The notes beneath the pieces were generated by a model. The model was not told the origin of the DNA. It was given only the letters and a program-made list of their open reading frames with translations, and did no database searches. Shown in pieces: positions 1 to 8,692 of a stretch of DNA of 63,210 nt. The translations under genes and the position numbers were made by a program. The stretch lies in contig CANQHZ010000007.1 of assembly GCA_947623805.1 (NCBI GenBank), forward strand, positions 1 through 63,210. The letters run 5' to 3'. The DNA comes from an uncultured Lachnospiraceae bacterium. Its GTDB lineage: Bacteria; Bacillota; Clostridia; Lachnospirales; Lachnospiraceae. Position 1 is the first letter of the stretch; the number at the start of each line of letters is the position of its first letter.

Positions 1-2511
1 GGCGATGTGGAAAAGCCCTATGATGACGCGCTGGCAGAGGTGCGAGAGGCCATTAAGAGCCATGAGCGCACTATTACACTTTCTTGCGGAAAGCTCACCA
101 CCGGTGTTACTGTCAAGGAGTGGACGGGTGTGATGCTTCTGTCCGGTTCTTCCAGCACTGGCGCGGCGGGATATATGCAGACGATTTTCCGTGTCCAATC
201 TGCCGGAAACATTGACGGCAAGCAAAAAATGGTCTGCTATGCATTTGACTTTGCCCCTGATCGGGCACTGAAAGTGTTAGCGGAAGTTCATAAGTTGAAA
301 AAATCCGCTGTGGGAACGGACGATGTGGGGCGCGTGGCGCTGGGTGAATTTTTGAATTTCTGTTCGGTTCTGGCGGAAACAGAGACTGGTATGGAGCCTT
401 ACGATGTATCGAAAATGATGCGTCAGCTAAAGAAAATCACGGTTGATGCTGCTATAAAAAGCGGTTTTGACGATGATAGCATTTATAAGGCTGATGCCGG
501 TATTGTGATGGATAAAGAGAAACTTAGTCTTGTTGATCTTTTGAAAAAGCGTTTGACTCCGCAGAAGAAAGAGAAGAAACAGACTACGGTTGATGTGAAC
601 CACCAGGGACTGTCTCCAGAGGAATACAAAAAAGCGCAGGATGCCAAGCATAAACCAAAACGAGAGCGCACCCCGGAGGAACAGGCAGCTTTGGATAAGG
701 AAAAAGAGCAAAGAAAACAGCAGCAAGGTCTCTTTGACCTGTTGCGAAACGTCTCCATCCGGTTGCCACTTTTGATTTTCGGTACTGCTACAGATTTTGA
801 CGAAGCTATTCGTCTTGCAGAATTTGTAGACAAGGTTGATGCAGCTTCCTGGCAGGAGTTCATGCCGAATGAGGTAGACAAGGATTTATTCTTGAAACTG
901 CTGATTTTCTATGATGAGGATGTCATTGAGGGTGCAGGTATGCGTATCCGCCGCATGGCGAAGGCCGCAGATGAGTTGATGCCAACACGTCGTGTTATGA
1001 AGATTGCCGAAATATTTACCTATTTCAAAAATCCTGCGAAAGAGACTGTGTTGACCCCATGGCGTGTGGTGAATATGCACATGGGTGATACTATCGGCGG
1101 CTACAACTTCTATAAAGAGGGATACCCTGTACAGGATGGTCTGCTGGATGAACCACGTCTGATTGAGCAAGGCGAGGTAACTAGTGACCTATTTTTGAAT
1201 GATAAAGTTCGCATTTTGGAGATGAATTCTAAATCAGGCCTCTATCCGCTGTATGTGGCTTATAGCATCTACCGCATGATGCTCCCGAAGGACGAGGAGC
1301 AGATGACACTGGAGGAAGCTCAGACATGGTGGCAGCGGGCTCTCTGCGACCATCTCTTTGTACTGTGCCAGACTACTATGGCTGTAGCTATCACGAAACG
1401 CACGCTGGCAGGATACACTGGCGCGGAGGTAAATGCCATTTATCTAACAAAACTGCTTGACCGCATGGAGGACAAACAGCGACTTGCACGGAAACTAACA
1501 AATCCAGAGACATGGAAGAAAGAGGGTGAGCGTTTGAAATTTGATGCTGTTGTAGGTAATCCGCCGTATCAATTTGAAACCGGTGGCGGAGCAAGGCAAG
1601 CCAAACCAATTTATAATCAATTTGTTTTAACAGGAAAAAGTCTGCATCCTTCTTACATGTCTATGATAACGCCGTCCCGTTGGTTTGCAGGTGGTATCGG
1701 ACTGGATGATTACCGCGAAACCATGATAAATGACAAAACGATAGCTAAAATCGTTGATTTCACAAACTCAAAGGATTGTTTTCCAACCATCAGCATAAGT
1801 GGCGGGGTAAACTATTTCCTGATGATTTCTGACAATGTTAAAAGTTGCGATTTTACAAATTATTTTAACGGCACAAAATCAAGAATGCAGCGAACATTAA
1901 ATGAATTTCCAGTTTTAGTGCGATACAATGAAGCTGTTAGCATTTTGAGGAAGGTACGCGCATTAAACGAGCATATGCTGTCTGAGAAAGTTAGCCCAAT
2001 TAGTCCTTTTGGTTTGGCTACAAAGGTTCGTGGTATACAAAATAAGAAATTAGGAAATGATGTATCTTTATTCTCAAGTGATGGTGTAACTTATATTTCA
2101 CATGAATTGATAGAGAAGGGCTTTGAATTGCTTGATAAATATAAAGTTATGATAAGTCAGACTAGCGCAGAACATGCTGGCGAACCTTCAAAAGATGGTA
2201 CATACCGCGTTCTTACAAATACTATGCGAGTATTAAATCCAAATGAGGCCTGCACTCACTCGTATATTGTGATTGGAAATTACACGACGAAAGAAAGTGC
2301 AGAGAATTTACTTGATTATTTGAAAACAAAATTTGTTAGATTCCTATTGCTACAGGCGCTTTCTTCAATTCATATTTCAAAATCGACTTTTATTTTTGTT
2401 CCCATGCAGGATTTTTCGAAGTCGTGGACAGACGAGGAGCTGTATGCGAAGTACGGGCTGACGAATGAGGAAGTTGTGTTTATCGAAGCAATGATTAAAC
2501 CGATGGAGTGA
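1..2511 (+). CDS. Helicase/N6-adenine methyltransferase restriction enzyme, 5' partial
   Basis: The reading frame is open from base 1, so the true start and an upstream nuclease/helicase part lie outside the window. The first 65 residues look like the end of a superfamily 2 helicase (motif KLTTGVTVKEWTG followed by AAGYMQTIFRVQS, a motif VI-like arginine stretch). Around residue 405 is a SAM-binding motif I (ILEMNSKSGLYPLY), and around residue 520 is the catalytic NPPYQ of an N6-adenine methyltransferase. The remaining 300 residues would hold the target recognition domain and end in a tail typical of Eco57I-like enzymes (WTDEELYAKYGLT). Helicase and methyltransferase in one chain recalls single-polypeptide type I (LlaGI-like) or type IIG systems, and which one needs the missing N-terminus. 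It probably modifies host DNA and cuts unmodified phage DNA. The next gene starts 6 bp downstream. Confidence 0.85.
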   Translation, partial: GDVEKPYDDALAEVREAIKSHERTITLSCGKLTTGVTVKEWTGVMLLSGSSSTGAAGYMQTIFRVQSAGNIDGKQKMVCYAFDFAPDRALKVLAEVHKLKKSAVGTDDVGRVALGEFLNFCSVLAETETGMEPYDVSKMMRQLKKITVDAAIKSGFDDDSIYKADAGIVMDKEKLSLVDLLKKRLTPQKKEKKQTTVDVNHQGLSPEEYKKAQDAKHKPKRERTPEEQAALDKEKEQRKQQQGLFDLLRNVSIRLPLLIFGTATDFDEAIRLAEFVDKVDAASWQEFMPNEVDKDLFLKLLIFYDEDVIEGAGMRIRRMAKAADELMPTRRVMKIAEIFTYFKNPAKETVLTPWRVVNMHMGDTIGGYNFYKEGYPVQDGLLDEPRLIEQGEVTSDLFLNDKVRILEMNSKSGLYPLYVAYSIYRMMLPKDEEQMTLEEAQTWWQRALCDHLFVLCQTTMAVAITKRTLAGYTGAEVNAIYLTKLLDRMEDKQRLARKLTNPETWKKEGERLKFDAVVGNPPYQFETGGGARQAKPIYNQFVLTGKSLHPSYMSMITPSRWFAGGIGLDDYRETMINDKTIAKIVDFTNSKDCFPTISISGGVNYFLMISDNVKSCDFTNYFNGTKSRMQRTLNEFPVLVRYNEAVSILRKVRALNEHMLSEKVSPISPFGLATKVRGIQNKKLGNDVSLFSSDGVTYISHELIEKGFELLDKYKVMISQTSAEHAGEPSKDGTYRVLTNTMRVLNPNEACTHSYIVIGNYTTKESAENLLDYLKTKFVRFLLLQALSSIHISKSTFIFVPMQDFSKSWTDEELYAKYGLTNEEVVFIEAMIKPME

Positions 2512-2517
2512 TGAAAG

Positions 2518-3381
2518 ATGAAGTCAGAAAATATATTCACATCCACAAGTCATAGTCAGTCTATTCGGCAAATTAACGCTGAGTGTGTGAAAAGAGACGA
2601 TAAGTGTCAATATATTATTAGCAAACTGAGGGAGATTGAATATTTCCTTGGGCAATTTGGCTTTTTGACATTTGGTAGGGACTATGTGGTTAAGATTATT
2701 GATCAAAAGATAACATATTTCTCTATTAATGGTGTCATGACATCCTTGGAATTGACCATGGGAAATATAGTTTCTTGTTGTGAGAGTGCTTGTATTGCGG
2801 ATGCCAATACGCTTTTGCGGAAATATCGTGATGATTTGTTCTTTTATCTCTATATTTCTGCCTATAATAGTTTGAGCGAAGATTCAAAACAGGCAAAGTC
2901 TATGGGAATCCAAGTTACGAAATGGTTAAAGAACGATTTAGCAGACTTTCAGATTGGGCAGGTCTTAAAAGCTGTTGCGTCAGTTCCTAAGCTTCAAAAC
3001 GCTGTTACAAAGTACCGTCTAAAAGAAAGTTTTCAAAGAATCAGCGAAAACCTTAACAACTATGTTCACAGTAATGGATATACTTTTTACAATCGCAATA
3101 TCAATGCCTATAAAGAAGATGAGATGAGTAACGAACTACGAATGCTCGAAAACAATGCGCGCTACATGACCATCGTATTCTTATTCCTGATGATTATATG
3201 TTCTCCATTGTCGGTCATGTCTGTAGATTATATTGATTATCTTGATTGCAATGAAACTCCCCCAGAGAACTCTCAATATTGGGTTGCTCCGTTTGTAGAA
3301 CATTTTGTAAAGGATAATATTTCACTCATAGATTCAAACTGCCTTGAATATCTTCGGGAAAATACGACGATGCAGATATAA
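2518..3381 (+). CDS. Unknown protein coupled to the restriction enzyme, C-terminal membrane segment
   Basis: A 287-residue protein that I do not recognise. It starts 6 bp after the methyltransferase stop, so the two are probably translated together and it may be an accessory or regulator of the restriction system. The first 215 residues are soluble-looking and mixed helical. Residues about 219-240 (IVFLFLMIICSPLSVMS) form one strong hydrophobic segment, followed by a short polar tail. The gene is AT-rich and uses codons unlike glnS and guaB, which fits horizontal transfer. A second open frame continues for about 35 codons past the stop, so the C-terminus may have been changed by a frameshift. 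Confidence 0.6.
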   Translation: MKSENIFTSTSHSQSIRQINAECVKRDDKCQYIISKLREIEYFLGQFGFLTFGRDYVVKIIDQKITYFSINGVMTSLELTMGNIVSCCESACIADANTLLRKYRDDLFFYLYISAYNSLSEDSKQAKSMGIQVTKWLKNDLADFQIGQVLKAVASVPKLQNAVTKYRLKESFQRISENLNNYVHSNGYTFYNRNINAYKEDEMSNELRMLENNARYMTIVFLFLMIICSPLSVMSVDYIDYLDCNETPPENSQYWVAPFVEHFVKDNISLIDSNCLEYLRENTTMQI

Positions 3382-3470
3382 CAAAATGTTATAAAGTTTA
3401 TGAAAATGTTGAAGTTGAGCAATATTCATACACCGAGGTGGAAGACTTTAAGAATAGTTAGGTGAATTAA

Positions 3471-3516
3471 ATGGAAATTGGAAGCGAAGAATATACATTC
3501 AAAAACGGAAACTATA
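3471..3516 (+). pseudogene. Possible 5' stub of a disrupted gene
   Basis: An ATG at 3471 opens a frame reading MEIGSEEYTFKNGNYK, then runs straight into sequence that is antisense to the Fic remnant and stops at 3569. The first 16 codons look like a real protein start and the rest does not. It has no obvious ribosome site. I read it as the broken beginning of a gene cut off at a recombination joint near 3515, but it is too short to assign. Confidence 0.3.
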
Positions 3517-4039
3517 AGTCTTTATTCTTTGCGACTTTTGCTTCAAGCGAAATATATTTTCCGACATAGAAGCCACTTCTGTATAAAAGCAGAGTTGTCA
3601 GTAGCCGGCTCATTCTGCCGTTCCCGTCGTTGAAAGGGTGGATGCAAAGAAAGTCGTGAATGAAAACAGGAATCGCGATAAGCGGTTCTATTTCCATATT
3701 TCCGATGACTCGGTTGTATTCTGCGCAGATTCTATCCAGCGCCTCCGGCGTCTCATATGGCGGTAGCGGCGTAAACAGAATTTCCACATGACCGTCCAGA
3801 TGAGTTGCGCTAATATAATTTTGCACGTTTTTCGTTTTGTCTGCCATCGGGTTGTTCATGTGACTGTACAGGATTTTATGAAGTTGAAGGATGTAATTCT
3901 GCGTGATTGGAATTACATCAAAACTTTCAAGGATCAGACTCAGCACATCGCGGTATCCGGCGATTTCCTGTTCGTCACAATTTTTTGGCGTCGTTTTTTC
4001 TTCAACCAATTGTCGTATGCGCGCATTGGTTGTAACAAT
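3512..4039 (-). pseudogene. Fic-family AMP-transferase remnant, truncated at both ends
   Basis: The frame encodes an intact Fic catalytic core, HPFNDGNGRMSRLL, which is the FIC motif HPFx(D/E)GNGR, about 40 residues before its end. Full-length clostridial Fic proteins of this type are about 350 residues. They begin about 100 residues earlier and continue about 100 residues beyond KYISLEAKVAKNKDL, where this copy hits a stop. The homology begins at about IVTTNARIRQ with no ATG; the only start is an internal TTG at 4009, and the frame is closed by a stop at 4079-4081. Because the N-terminal helix carrying the inhibitory/anchor region and the C-terminal helices are gone, I call it a pseudogene. 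It lies head to head with the toxin-antitoxin promoter. Confidence 0.75.
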
Positions 4040-4063
4040 TGGGTATATAACTTTGTTTTTTGC

Positions 4064-4092
4064 TTGACAATGCTTTCTTTATAAGTTATAAT
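4064..4092 (+). promoter_or_regulatory. Sigma-A promoter of the relB/yafQ operon
   Basis: Perfect -35 TTGACA (4064-4069), a 17-bp spacer and perfect -10 TATAAT (4087-4092). It drives the antitoxin gene that starts 62 bp further on. The -10 touches the left end of the operator palindrome. Confidence 0.9.
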
Positions 4093-4130
4093 TCATTCAC
4101 TTAGTAAACTTAGTTTACTAAGTGAATGAA
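4092..4130. promoter_or_regulatory. 39-bp operator palindrome of the toxin-antitoxin operon
   Basis: Two perfect 19-bp arms (4092-4110 and 4112-4130) flank a single central base. The palindrome starts at the last base of the -10 and covers the predicted transcription start. This is where a RelB/DinJ-type antitoxin dimer or the toxin-antitoxin complex would bind to repress its own operon. As RNA it would also be a strong 5' hairpin just before the ribosome site AAGGAG. Confidence 0.8.
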
Positions 4131-4153
4131 ACAACCAAAAAAGGAGCAATTTT

Positions 4154-4411
4154 ATGAAATCTGATTTAATTACCTGCTCGTTTGTTATGGACAGGAACGT
4201 TTACAACACATTCAAAAGCATTGTCAGCAAGCGGGGGCAGAACGTAAAAGGGAATATCGTGAAGTATATGCAAAGTGTTATCCAATATGACAATCCCAAT
4301 GCTGACACTATTTTAGCTATTCAGGAGGTAGAAACCTTAAAAAAAGACCCAAACAAGAAAGTTTACGGTTCTTTCAGTGAGGTGTTGGAGGATTTAACAG
4401 ACGATGAATAA
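4154..4411 (+). CDS. RelB/DinJ-family antitoxin
   Basis: An 85-residue protein with an N-terminal ribbon-helix-helix-like region (about residues 3-45; ITCSFVMDRNVYNTFKSIV) for dimerisation and operator binding, and an acidic C-terminal tail (SFSEVLEDLTDDE) suited to wrapping the toxin. An AAGGAG ribosome site precedes the ATG. The gene overlaps the downstream toxin by 8 bp, the usual arrangement for a coupled RelBE-type pair in which antitoxin comes first. The autoregulatory operator lies directly upstream. Confidence 0.8.
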   Translation: MKSDLITCSFVMDRNVYNTFKSIVSKRGQNVKGNIVKYMQSVIQYDNPNADTILAIQEVETLKKDPNKKVYGSFSEVLEDLTDDE

Positions 4412-4691
4412 TGAATCGAAGTACGGTATCGTTCTTACTTCAATGTTCAAAAAGGATTTGAAATTAGCTAAAAAGAGAGGGTACGATTTATCCTTGTTAA
4501 GTAACGTTGTTGATGTGCTTGCAATGGGGCAGCCATTAAATGAAAAGCACAAAGACCATGGTTTGCTTGGAAATTATAAAGGCTGCCGAGAATGTCATAT
4601 CACACCTGACTGGCTTTTGATTTATGAAATAGTGAATAATGAGCTCATTCTTTATCTCACCAGAACAGGAACACACAGCGATTTATTCTAA
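4404..4691 (+). CDS. YafQ-type mRNA interferase toxin
   Basis: A 95-residue RelE-superfamily toxin of the YafQ branch, which cleaves mRNA on the ribosome. The family signature is clear: KHKDHGLLGNYKGCRECHI, then PDWLLIYEI, then TRTGTHSDLF. These hold the His, Asp-Trp and terminal His-x3-Phe residues that form the YafQ active site. The length is normal and no key residue is lost, so it should be active. It is translationally coupled to the antitoxin by an 8-bp overlap. No terminator is evident before glnS. Confidence 0.88.
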   Translation: MNNESKYGIVLTSMFKKDLKLAKKRGYDLSLLSNVVDVLAMGQPLNEKHKDHGLLGNYKGCRECHITPDWLLIYEIVNNELILYLTRTGTHSDLF

Positions 4692-4869
4692 AATAATATT
4701 TATATAATAAACTAAGCTTTCCTGACAACAAATTTTTATAGACCTTTGTGTTCACTTGTGTTATATTAATATAGAGTAAATTTGAAAAGTCATATAAGCG
4801 GAGGAAATTTAGGCGCACACATAAATTCAGTCACTGCTAAGCCGTTTAAATGACAGGAAAGAGGTAAAA

Positions 4870-6567
4870 ATGGGCGAAACAGAAACAAACACGAATGACA
4901 GCGTAGAGGGCGAGGTGGTTTCCAGAAATTTTATAGAGCAGATTATAGACAAGGATTTGGCGGAAGGTACGTATGATACCGTAGTGACGCGTTTTCCGCC
5001 GGAGCCGAACGGCTATCTTCATATAGGACATGCAAAGAGTATTCTTTTAAATTACGGGCTTGCTCAACAGTACCACGGCAAATTCAACGTGCGTTTTGAC
5101 GACACAAACCCTACAAAGGAAAAAGAGGAGTTTGTCGAATCAATCAAGGCGGATACTGAATGGCTTGGCGCAGACTGGGAGGACAGGCTGTTTTTTGCGT
5201 CTGATTATTTTGACAAGATGTATGAAGTCGCCGTCAAGCTTATCAAAAAAGGAAAGGCTTATGTGTCTGACCTTTCAGCGGATGAGATAAGAGAGTACCG
5301 CGGCACGCTCACAGAGGCGGGCAAGGAGGATCCTTACAGCACGAGAAGCATAGAGGAAAATCTGAAACTCTTTGAGGAGATGAAAGCGGGCAAGTACGCT
5401 GATGGGGAAAAGGTATTGAGGGCAAGGATAGATATGGCATCCCCAAACATGAATATGCGAGACCCCGTAATTTACCGCGTGGCGCATATGTCGCACCACA
5501 GGACAGGCGATAAGTGGTGCATTTATCCGATGTATGACTTTGCTCACCCGATAGAGGACGCGATAGAGGGGGTGACACATTCAATTTGCACCCTTGAGTT
5601 TGAGGACCACAGACCGCTCTATGATTGGGTGGTGCGTGAGGCGGAATTTCCTCATCCCCCCAAGCAGATAGAGTTTGCAAAACTTTATCTCACAAACGTG
5701 GTGACAGGCAAACGCTACATCAAGAAGCTTGTCGAGGAGGGTATAGTTGACGGCTGGGACGACCCGAGGCTCGTGTCAATTGCGGCGCTCAAAAGACGCG
5801 GATTTACGCCGGAATCAATAAAGAAATTCGTGGAATTGTGCGGCGTGAGCAAGGCAAATTCGTCGACAGACTATGCCATGCTTGAATATTGCATAAGGGA
5901 AGATTTGAAACTCAAAAAGCCCAGAATGATGGCGGTACTTGACCCGATAAAGCTTATCATAGACAATTATCCTGAAGACAAGACAGAGTACCTCGAGATA
6001 CCAAACAACCTTGAAAACGAAGCGCTTGGCACAAGGCAGGTACCGTTTTGTCGGGAGCTTTATATTGACAGGGACGATTTTATGGAAATACCGCCAAAGA
6101 AATATTTCAGACTTTTCCCGGGAAATGAGGTACGCCTTATGAGCGCGTATTTCGTAAAATGCATTGGCTTTGAGAAAGATGATAGCGGCAAAGTGACGAC
6201 CGTACACTGTACCTATGACCCTGAGACGAAACAGGGCAGCGGCTTTAACGCCAGAAAAGTGAAAGGCACAATCCACTGGGTACCCGTTCCGTACGCGGTA
6301 AAGGCAGAAGTAAGGCTGTACGAAAACATCATTGACGAGGAAAAGGGCGTATACAATGAGGACGGCTCGCTAAACCTCAATCCCAATTCGCTTACCGTGC
6401 TGAAAGACTGCTGCCTGGAGCCTGCCCTAAAGGACGTAAAACCGTATGACAGTTTTCAGTTTGTAAGACAAGGTTTCTTCAATGTGGACAGCAGAGATTC
6501 CAAGCCCGATGCGCTTGTGTTCAACAGGATAGTATCGCTCAAGAGCTCGTTTGTCCTTCCTAAATAG
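4870..6567 (+). CDS. glnS: Glutamine--tRNA ligase
   Basis: A 565-residue cytosolic class I aminoacyl-tRNA synthetase that charges tRNA-Gln directly. The Rossmann signature HIGH is at residues 51-54 in [16 protein letters not shown], and DGWDDPRL and the GlnRS anticodon-binding beta-barrels follow. The second signature normally reads VMSKRKL, but here the same place reads [10 protein letters not shown] (about residues 277-286), so the MSK part is replaced by TGK while a basic residue is kept. I remember the same variant from other Lachnospiraceae. The ribosome site is GAAAGAGG. No T-box is visible in the 178-bp leader. The HAD gene follows after 65 bp that contain a GC hairpin without a T tract. 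Confidence 0.95.
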   Translation: MGETETNTNDSVEGEVVSRNFIEQIIDKDLAEGTYDTVVTRFPPEPNGYLHIGHAKSILLNYGLAQQYHGKFNVRFDDTNPTKEKEEFVESIKADTEWLGADWEDRLFFASDYFDKMYEVAVKLIKKGKAYVSDLSADEIREYRGTLTEAGKEDPYSTRSIEENLKLFEEMKAGKYADGEKVLRARIDMASPNMNMRDPVIYRVAHMSHHRTGDKWCIYPMYDFAHPIEDAIEGVTHSICTLEFEDHRPLYDWVVREAEFPHPPKQIEFAKLYLTNVVTGKRYIKKLVEEGIVDGWDDPRLVSIAALKRRGFTPESIKKFVELCGVSKANSSTDYAMLEYCIREDLKLKKPRMMAVLDPIKLIIDNYPEDKTEYLEIPNNLENEALGTRQVPFCRELYIDRDDFMEIPPKKYFRLFPGNEVRLMSAYFVKCIGFEKDDSGKVTTVHCTYDPETKQGSGFNARKVKGTIHWVPVPYAVKAEVRLYENIIDEEKGVYNEDGSLNLNPNSLTVLKDCCLEPALKDVKPYDSFQFVRQGFFNVDSRDSKPDALVFNRIVSLKSSFVLPK

Positions 6568-6632
6568 GACTGTATAGGCTTGTGCCAGCGCTGCCGGCAC
6601 AGGACCGACATGCATAAAAAGGCAGCGCAGAA

Positions 6633-7301
6633 ATGATGGAAAATATGAATTATAAATGCTTGATTTTGGACCATGACGATACAGTGGTCGACAGCACGGC
6701 GGCAGTGCATTACCCCGCGTTTTTGGAAGCGCTAAAGCTTTTGCGTCCCAATGTCACCATATCGCTGGACGATTATTTTCGCGAAAATTTTTCACCCGGC
6801 TTTACCGAATATTGTACGCAAAAGCTCCATATGAATGACGAGGAAATGGAGATAGAGGTAAACTGCTGGAAAGAATATGTATCAAAGCACACTTCGCACG
6901 CATATGAGGGTATACGTGAAATAATAGAGCGTCAGCGGGCGGAAGGCGGATATATATGTGTAATCTCACATTCCTTTGATTTCAACATAAAACGCGACTA
7001 TGAGGCAAACAATCTTCCCATGCCAGACATGATTTTTGGCTGGGAATGTCCTCCTGAGCAGCGCAAGCCCAATACCTATGCGCTGGATATAATCGCAAAA
7101 AAGTACGGTTTAAAGCCGTCGGAGATGGTAGTAGTAGACGACCTGAAACCGGGCTACGATATGGCAAGAGCATACAATGTCCCTTTTGTCGGCGCAGGCT
7201 GGTCAAACGACATTCCCGAAATACGCGAATTTATGAAGAAAAACAGCGATTATTATTTTACCAAGGTATCGGAACTGTATAGTTTCCTGTTTACCTCTTA
7301 A
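6633..7301 (+). CDS. HAD-superfamily phosphatase
   Basis: A 222-residue soluble phosphatase of the haloacid dehalogenase superfamily. Motif I is LDHDDTVVDST at residues 12-22, with nucleophile Asp13 and acid/base Asp15, and there is a helical cap. Motif II lies near ICVISHS, and motifs III/IV near KYGLKPSEMVVVDDLKPG, which supplies the Mg-binding aspartates. The layout matches phosphoglycolate-phosphatase or beta-phosphoglucomutase-like enzymes, but the substrate cannot be read from sequence. The ribosome site is weak, and two ATGs in tandem (6633, 6636) plus one at 6645 are possible starts. It ends at a strong bidirectional terminator. Confidence 0.8.
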   Translation: MMENMNYKCLILDHDDTVVDSTAAVHYPAFLEALKLLRPNVTISLDDYFRENFSPGFTEYCTQKLHMNDEEMEIEVNCWKEYVSKHTSHAYEGIREIIERQRAEGGYICVISHSFDFNIKRDYEANNLPMPDMIFGWECPPEQRKPNTYALDIIAKKYGLKPSEMVVVDDLKPGYDMARAYNVPFVGAGWSNDIPEIREFMKKNSDYYFTKVSELYSFLFTS

Positions 7302-7335
7302 TCTTATGTTTTTTAGTCTTATCTTTTAATGTAAA

Positions 7336-7376
7336 AAAACCTCTGCATTTAGGATAAATCCTTTTGCAGAGGTTTT
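7336..7376. terminator. Bidirectional terminator between convergent genes
   Basis: A perfect 12-bp stem (7336-7347 with 7365-7376) with A-rich and T-rich outer ends. The 17-nt loop holds a further AGGAT/ATCCT stem. It can end both the HAD transcript and the opposite-strand acidic membrane protein transcript. Confidence 0.9.
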
Positions 7377-7392
7377 GCAATTCTAACCGCGC

Positions 7393-7857
7393 CTATTTGT
7401 CGGAATCGTCAAAAAATTCTTCCGTAGTACCATCAGCCTCAGACGATTGTGCCGTCTCTTTTTTTACTGCCTCGGTCTTCGGAGCTTCCTCAACCTTTTT
7501 TTCCTCTTTCTCCTCACGGGAAGGCAAGTCCACCTTTGTATAAGCAGGCTCTGAGCTGCCGCTCGAAGTCACCTCACCGATAAATTCCTTTGCCTTGTCA
7601 AGTGTCTCAATAACCTTGCCCCCGATTTTTTCCTTAGCGCTGTCGATGTCGATAGGTACATGCGGGTGGCTTTTTGGTGTGACGGCGGCATCGTCAATAT
7701 CATCGTCCAAATCTTCATCAAAGTCATCAAAATCGTCAGCGTCAAAGTTGTCTTCAGGTACGACATCCTTCTTGCCCTTGAGATAATAGTAGATGCCTGC
7801 GCCTGCCGCAGCTCCGATGCTGCTCATCAAAATAAACTTTCCAAATTTCTTAGCCAT
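7393..7857 (-). CDS. Small acidic membrane-anchored protein
   Basis: A protein of 154 residues from the ATG at 7857, which has the ribosome site AAAGGAGGATACG; a longer frame to 8043 has no ribosome site and is rejected. Residues 7-27 (GKFILMSSIGAAAGAGIYYYL) make a glycine-rich transmembrane helix. It is followed by a very acidic run of Asp/Phe repeats (about 36-57), an amphipathic stretch (DSAKEKIGGKVIETLDKAKEF) and a charged, low-complexity Glu/Lys tail. This resembles YtxH-like envelope proteins of Firmicutes, but I assign no function. Confidence 0.7.
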   Translation of the reverse strand: MAKKFGKFILMSSIGAAAGAGIYYYLKGKKDVVPEDNFDADDFDDFDEDLDDDIDDAAVTPKSHPHVPIDIDSAKEKIGGKVIETLDKAKEFIGEVTSSGSSEPAYTKVDLPSREEKEEKKVEEAPKTEAVKKETAQSSEADGTTEEFFDDSDK

Positions 7858-7966
7858 CGTATCCTCCTTTTGGTAAGTGGGTTTCAAATTCCTTCCATTA
7901 TATTCTAATACTATTTTATGAAAATGAAAAGATAATATGTGTAAAAATTTATTGAAAAAAATTTTA

Positions 7967-7995
7967 TTGAACAGTTTATAAATTTGTGATAATAT
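7967..7995 (+). promoter_or_regulatory. Probable promoter of the TetR-family gene, with a possible operator
   Basis: TTGAAC (7967-7972), 17-bp spacer, TAATAT (7990-7995). An interrupted inverted repeat AATTTGT (7981-7987)/ACAAATT (8016-8022), with GACT/AGTC nested inside, spans the start region and could be the regulator's own operator. Confidence 0.5.
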
Positions 7996-8065
7996 ATAAT
8001 CGACTGAAAAAGTCAACAAATTGGAATATAAATAATTAATCATACAAGCTGAGAGGAAATTTTTG

Positions 8066-8692
8066 ATGAACGAGAAATTTTTTGATTTGCCGCGTGAGAA
8101 ACAGGACCGAATGATAAACGGGGCTTTGGAAGTGTTTGCAAAAAACGGCTATAAGCACGCAAGCACTGATGATATGGTTAAAGCTGTAGGAGTAAGCAAA
8201 GGTTTATGGTTTCATTATTTTGGCTCTAAGGCAGGTCTTTATATATTTACATATGATTACAGCGTTAAATATCTGCTGCTGGAGATTTCTACAGTTATTG
8301 ATGAGGGTGAAAAGAATTTTTTCGAGCTTACAAAGCAGATGGAGCTTGCCAAAAACCGTGTGATAAGGACCTATCCGTATCTGCTTTGGTTTTTGGAGAC
8401 CGCGGAGGGGGAGAATGCCGCGGAGGTTGCCGCTCAGACCGAGCAGGCGCGGCAAAACCTTATCGGAAAGTTTGGCGAGCTTATCAAGAACACGGAAATA
8501 AAAGGTGTGGCAGACCGGGCAAGGCGTGACAAGATAAAGAGACTTACAACATTGACGATAAACGGTATCATAAAAGAAAGGACAGTCTCAGGCACGGAGC
8601 CGGAGGCTGTCTATAGGGAGATAAAAGCGTATATCGAGCTAATCAGGGAAATGGCGGAGCGGACAGGTACAGAGGAAACACCTATTTCTTAA
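8066..8692 (+). CDS. TetR/AcrR-family transcriptional regulator
   Basis: A 208-residue DNA-binding repressor. Residues about 8-55 are the TetR helix-turn-helix (MINGALEVFAKNGYKHASTD, then VGVSKGLWFHYFGSKAGLY), including the characteristic FHYFxSKxxLY tail. The remaining helical domain would bind a ligand and dimerise. The ATG at 8066 is preferred over the TTG three bases earlier because it sits 9 bp after GAGAGG. It is divergent from the acidic membrane protein and converges on the DUF6062 gene, overlapping it by 11 bp at the 3' ends. Its target is unknown; no efflux pump or enzyme is adjacent. Confidence 0.85.
   Translation: MNEKFFDLPREKQDRMINGALEVFAKNGYKHASTDDMVKAVGVSKGLWFHYFGSKAGLYIFTYDYSVKYLLLEISTVIDEGEKNFFELTKQMELAKNRVIRTYPYLLWFLETAEGENAAEVAAQTEQARQNLIGKFGELIKNTEIKGVADRARRDKIKRLTTLTINGIIKERTVSGTEPEAVYREIKAYIELIREMAERTGTEETPIS

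Noticed and set aside
4692-4869. T-box leader for glnS.
   Set aside because: No T-box sequence, antiterminator or terminator hairpin is visible in the 178-bp region.
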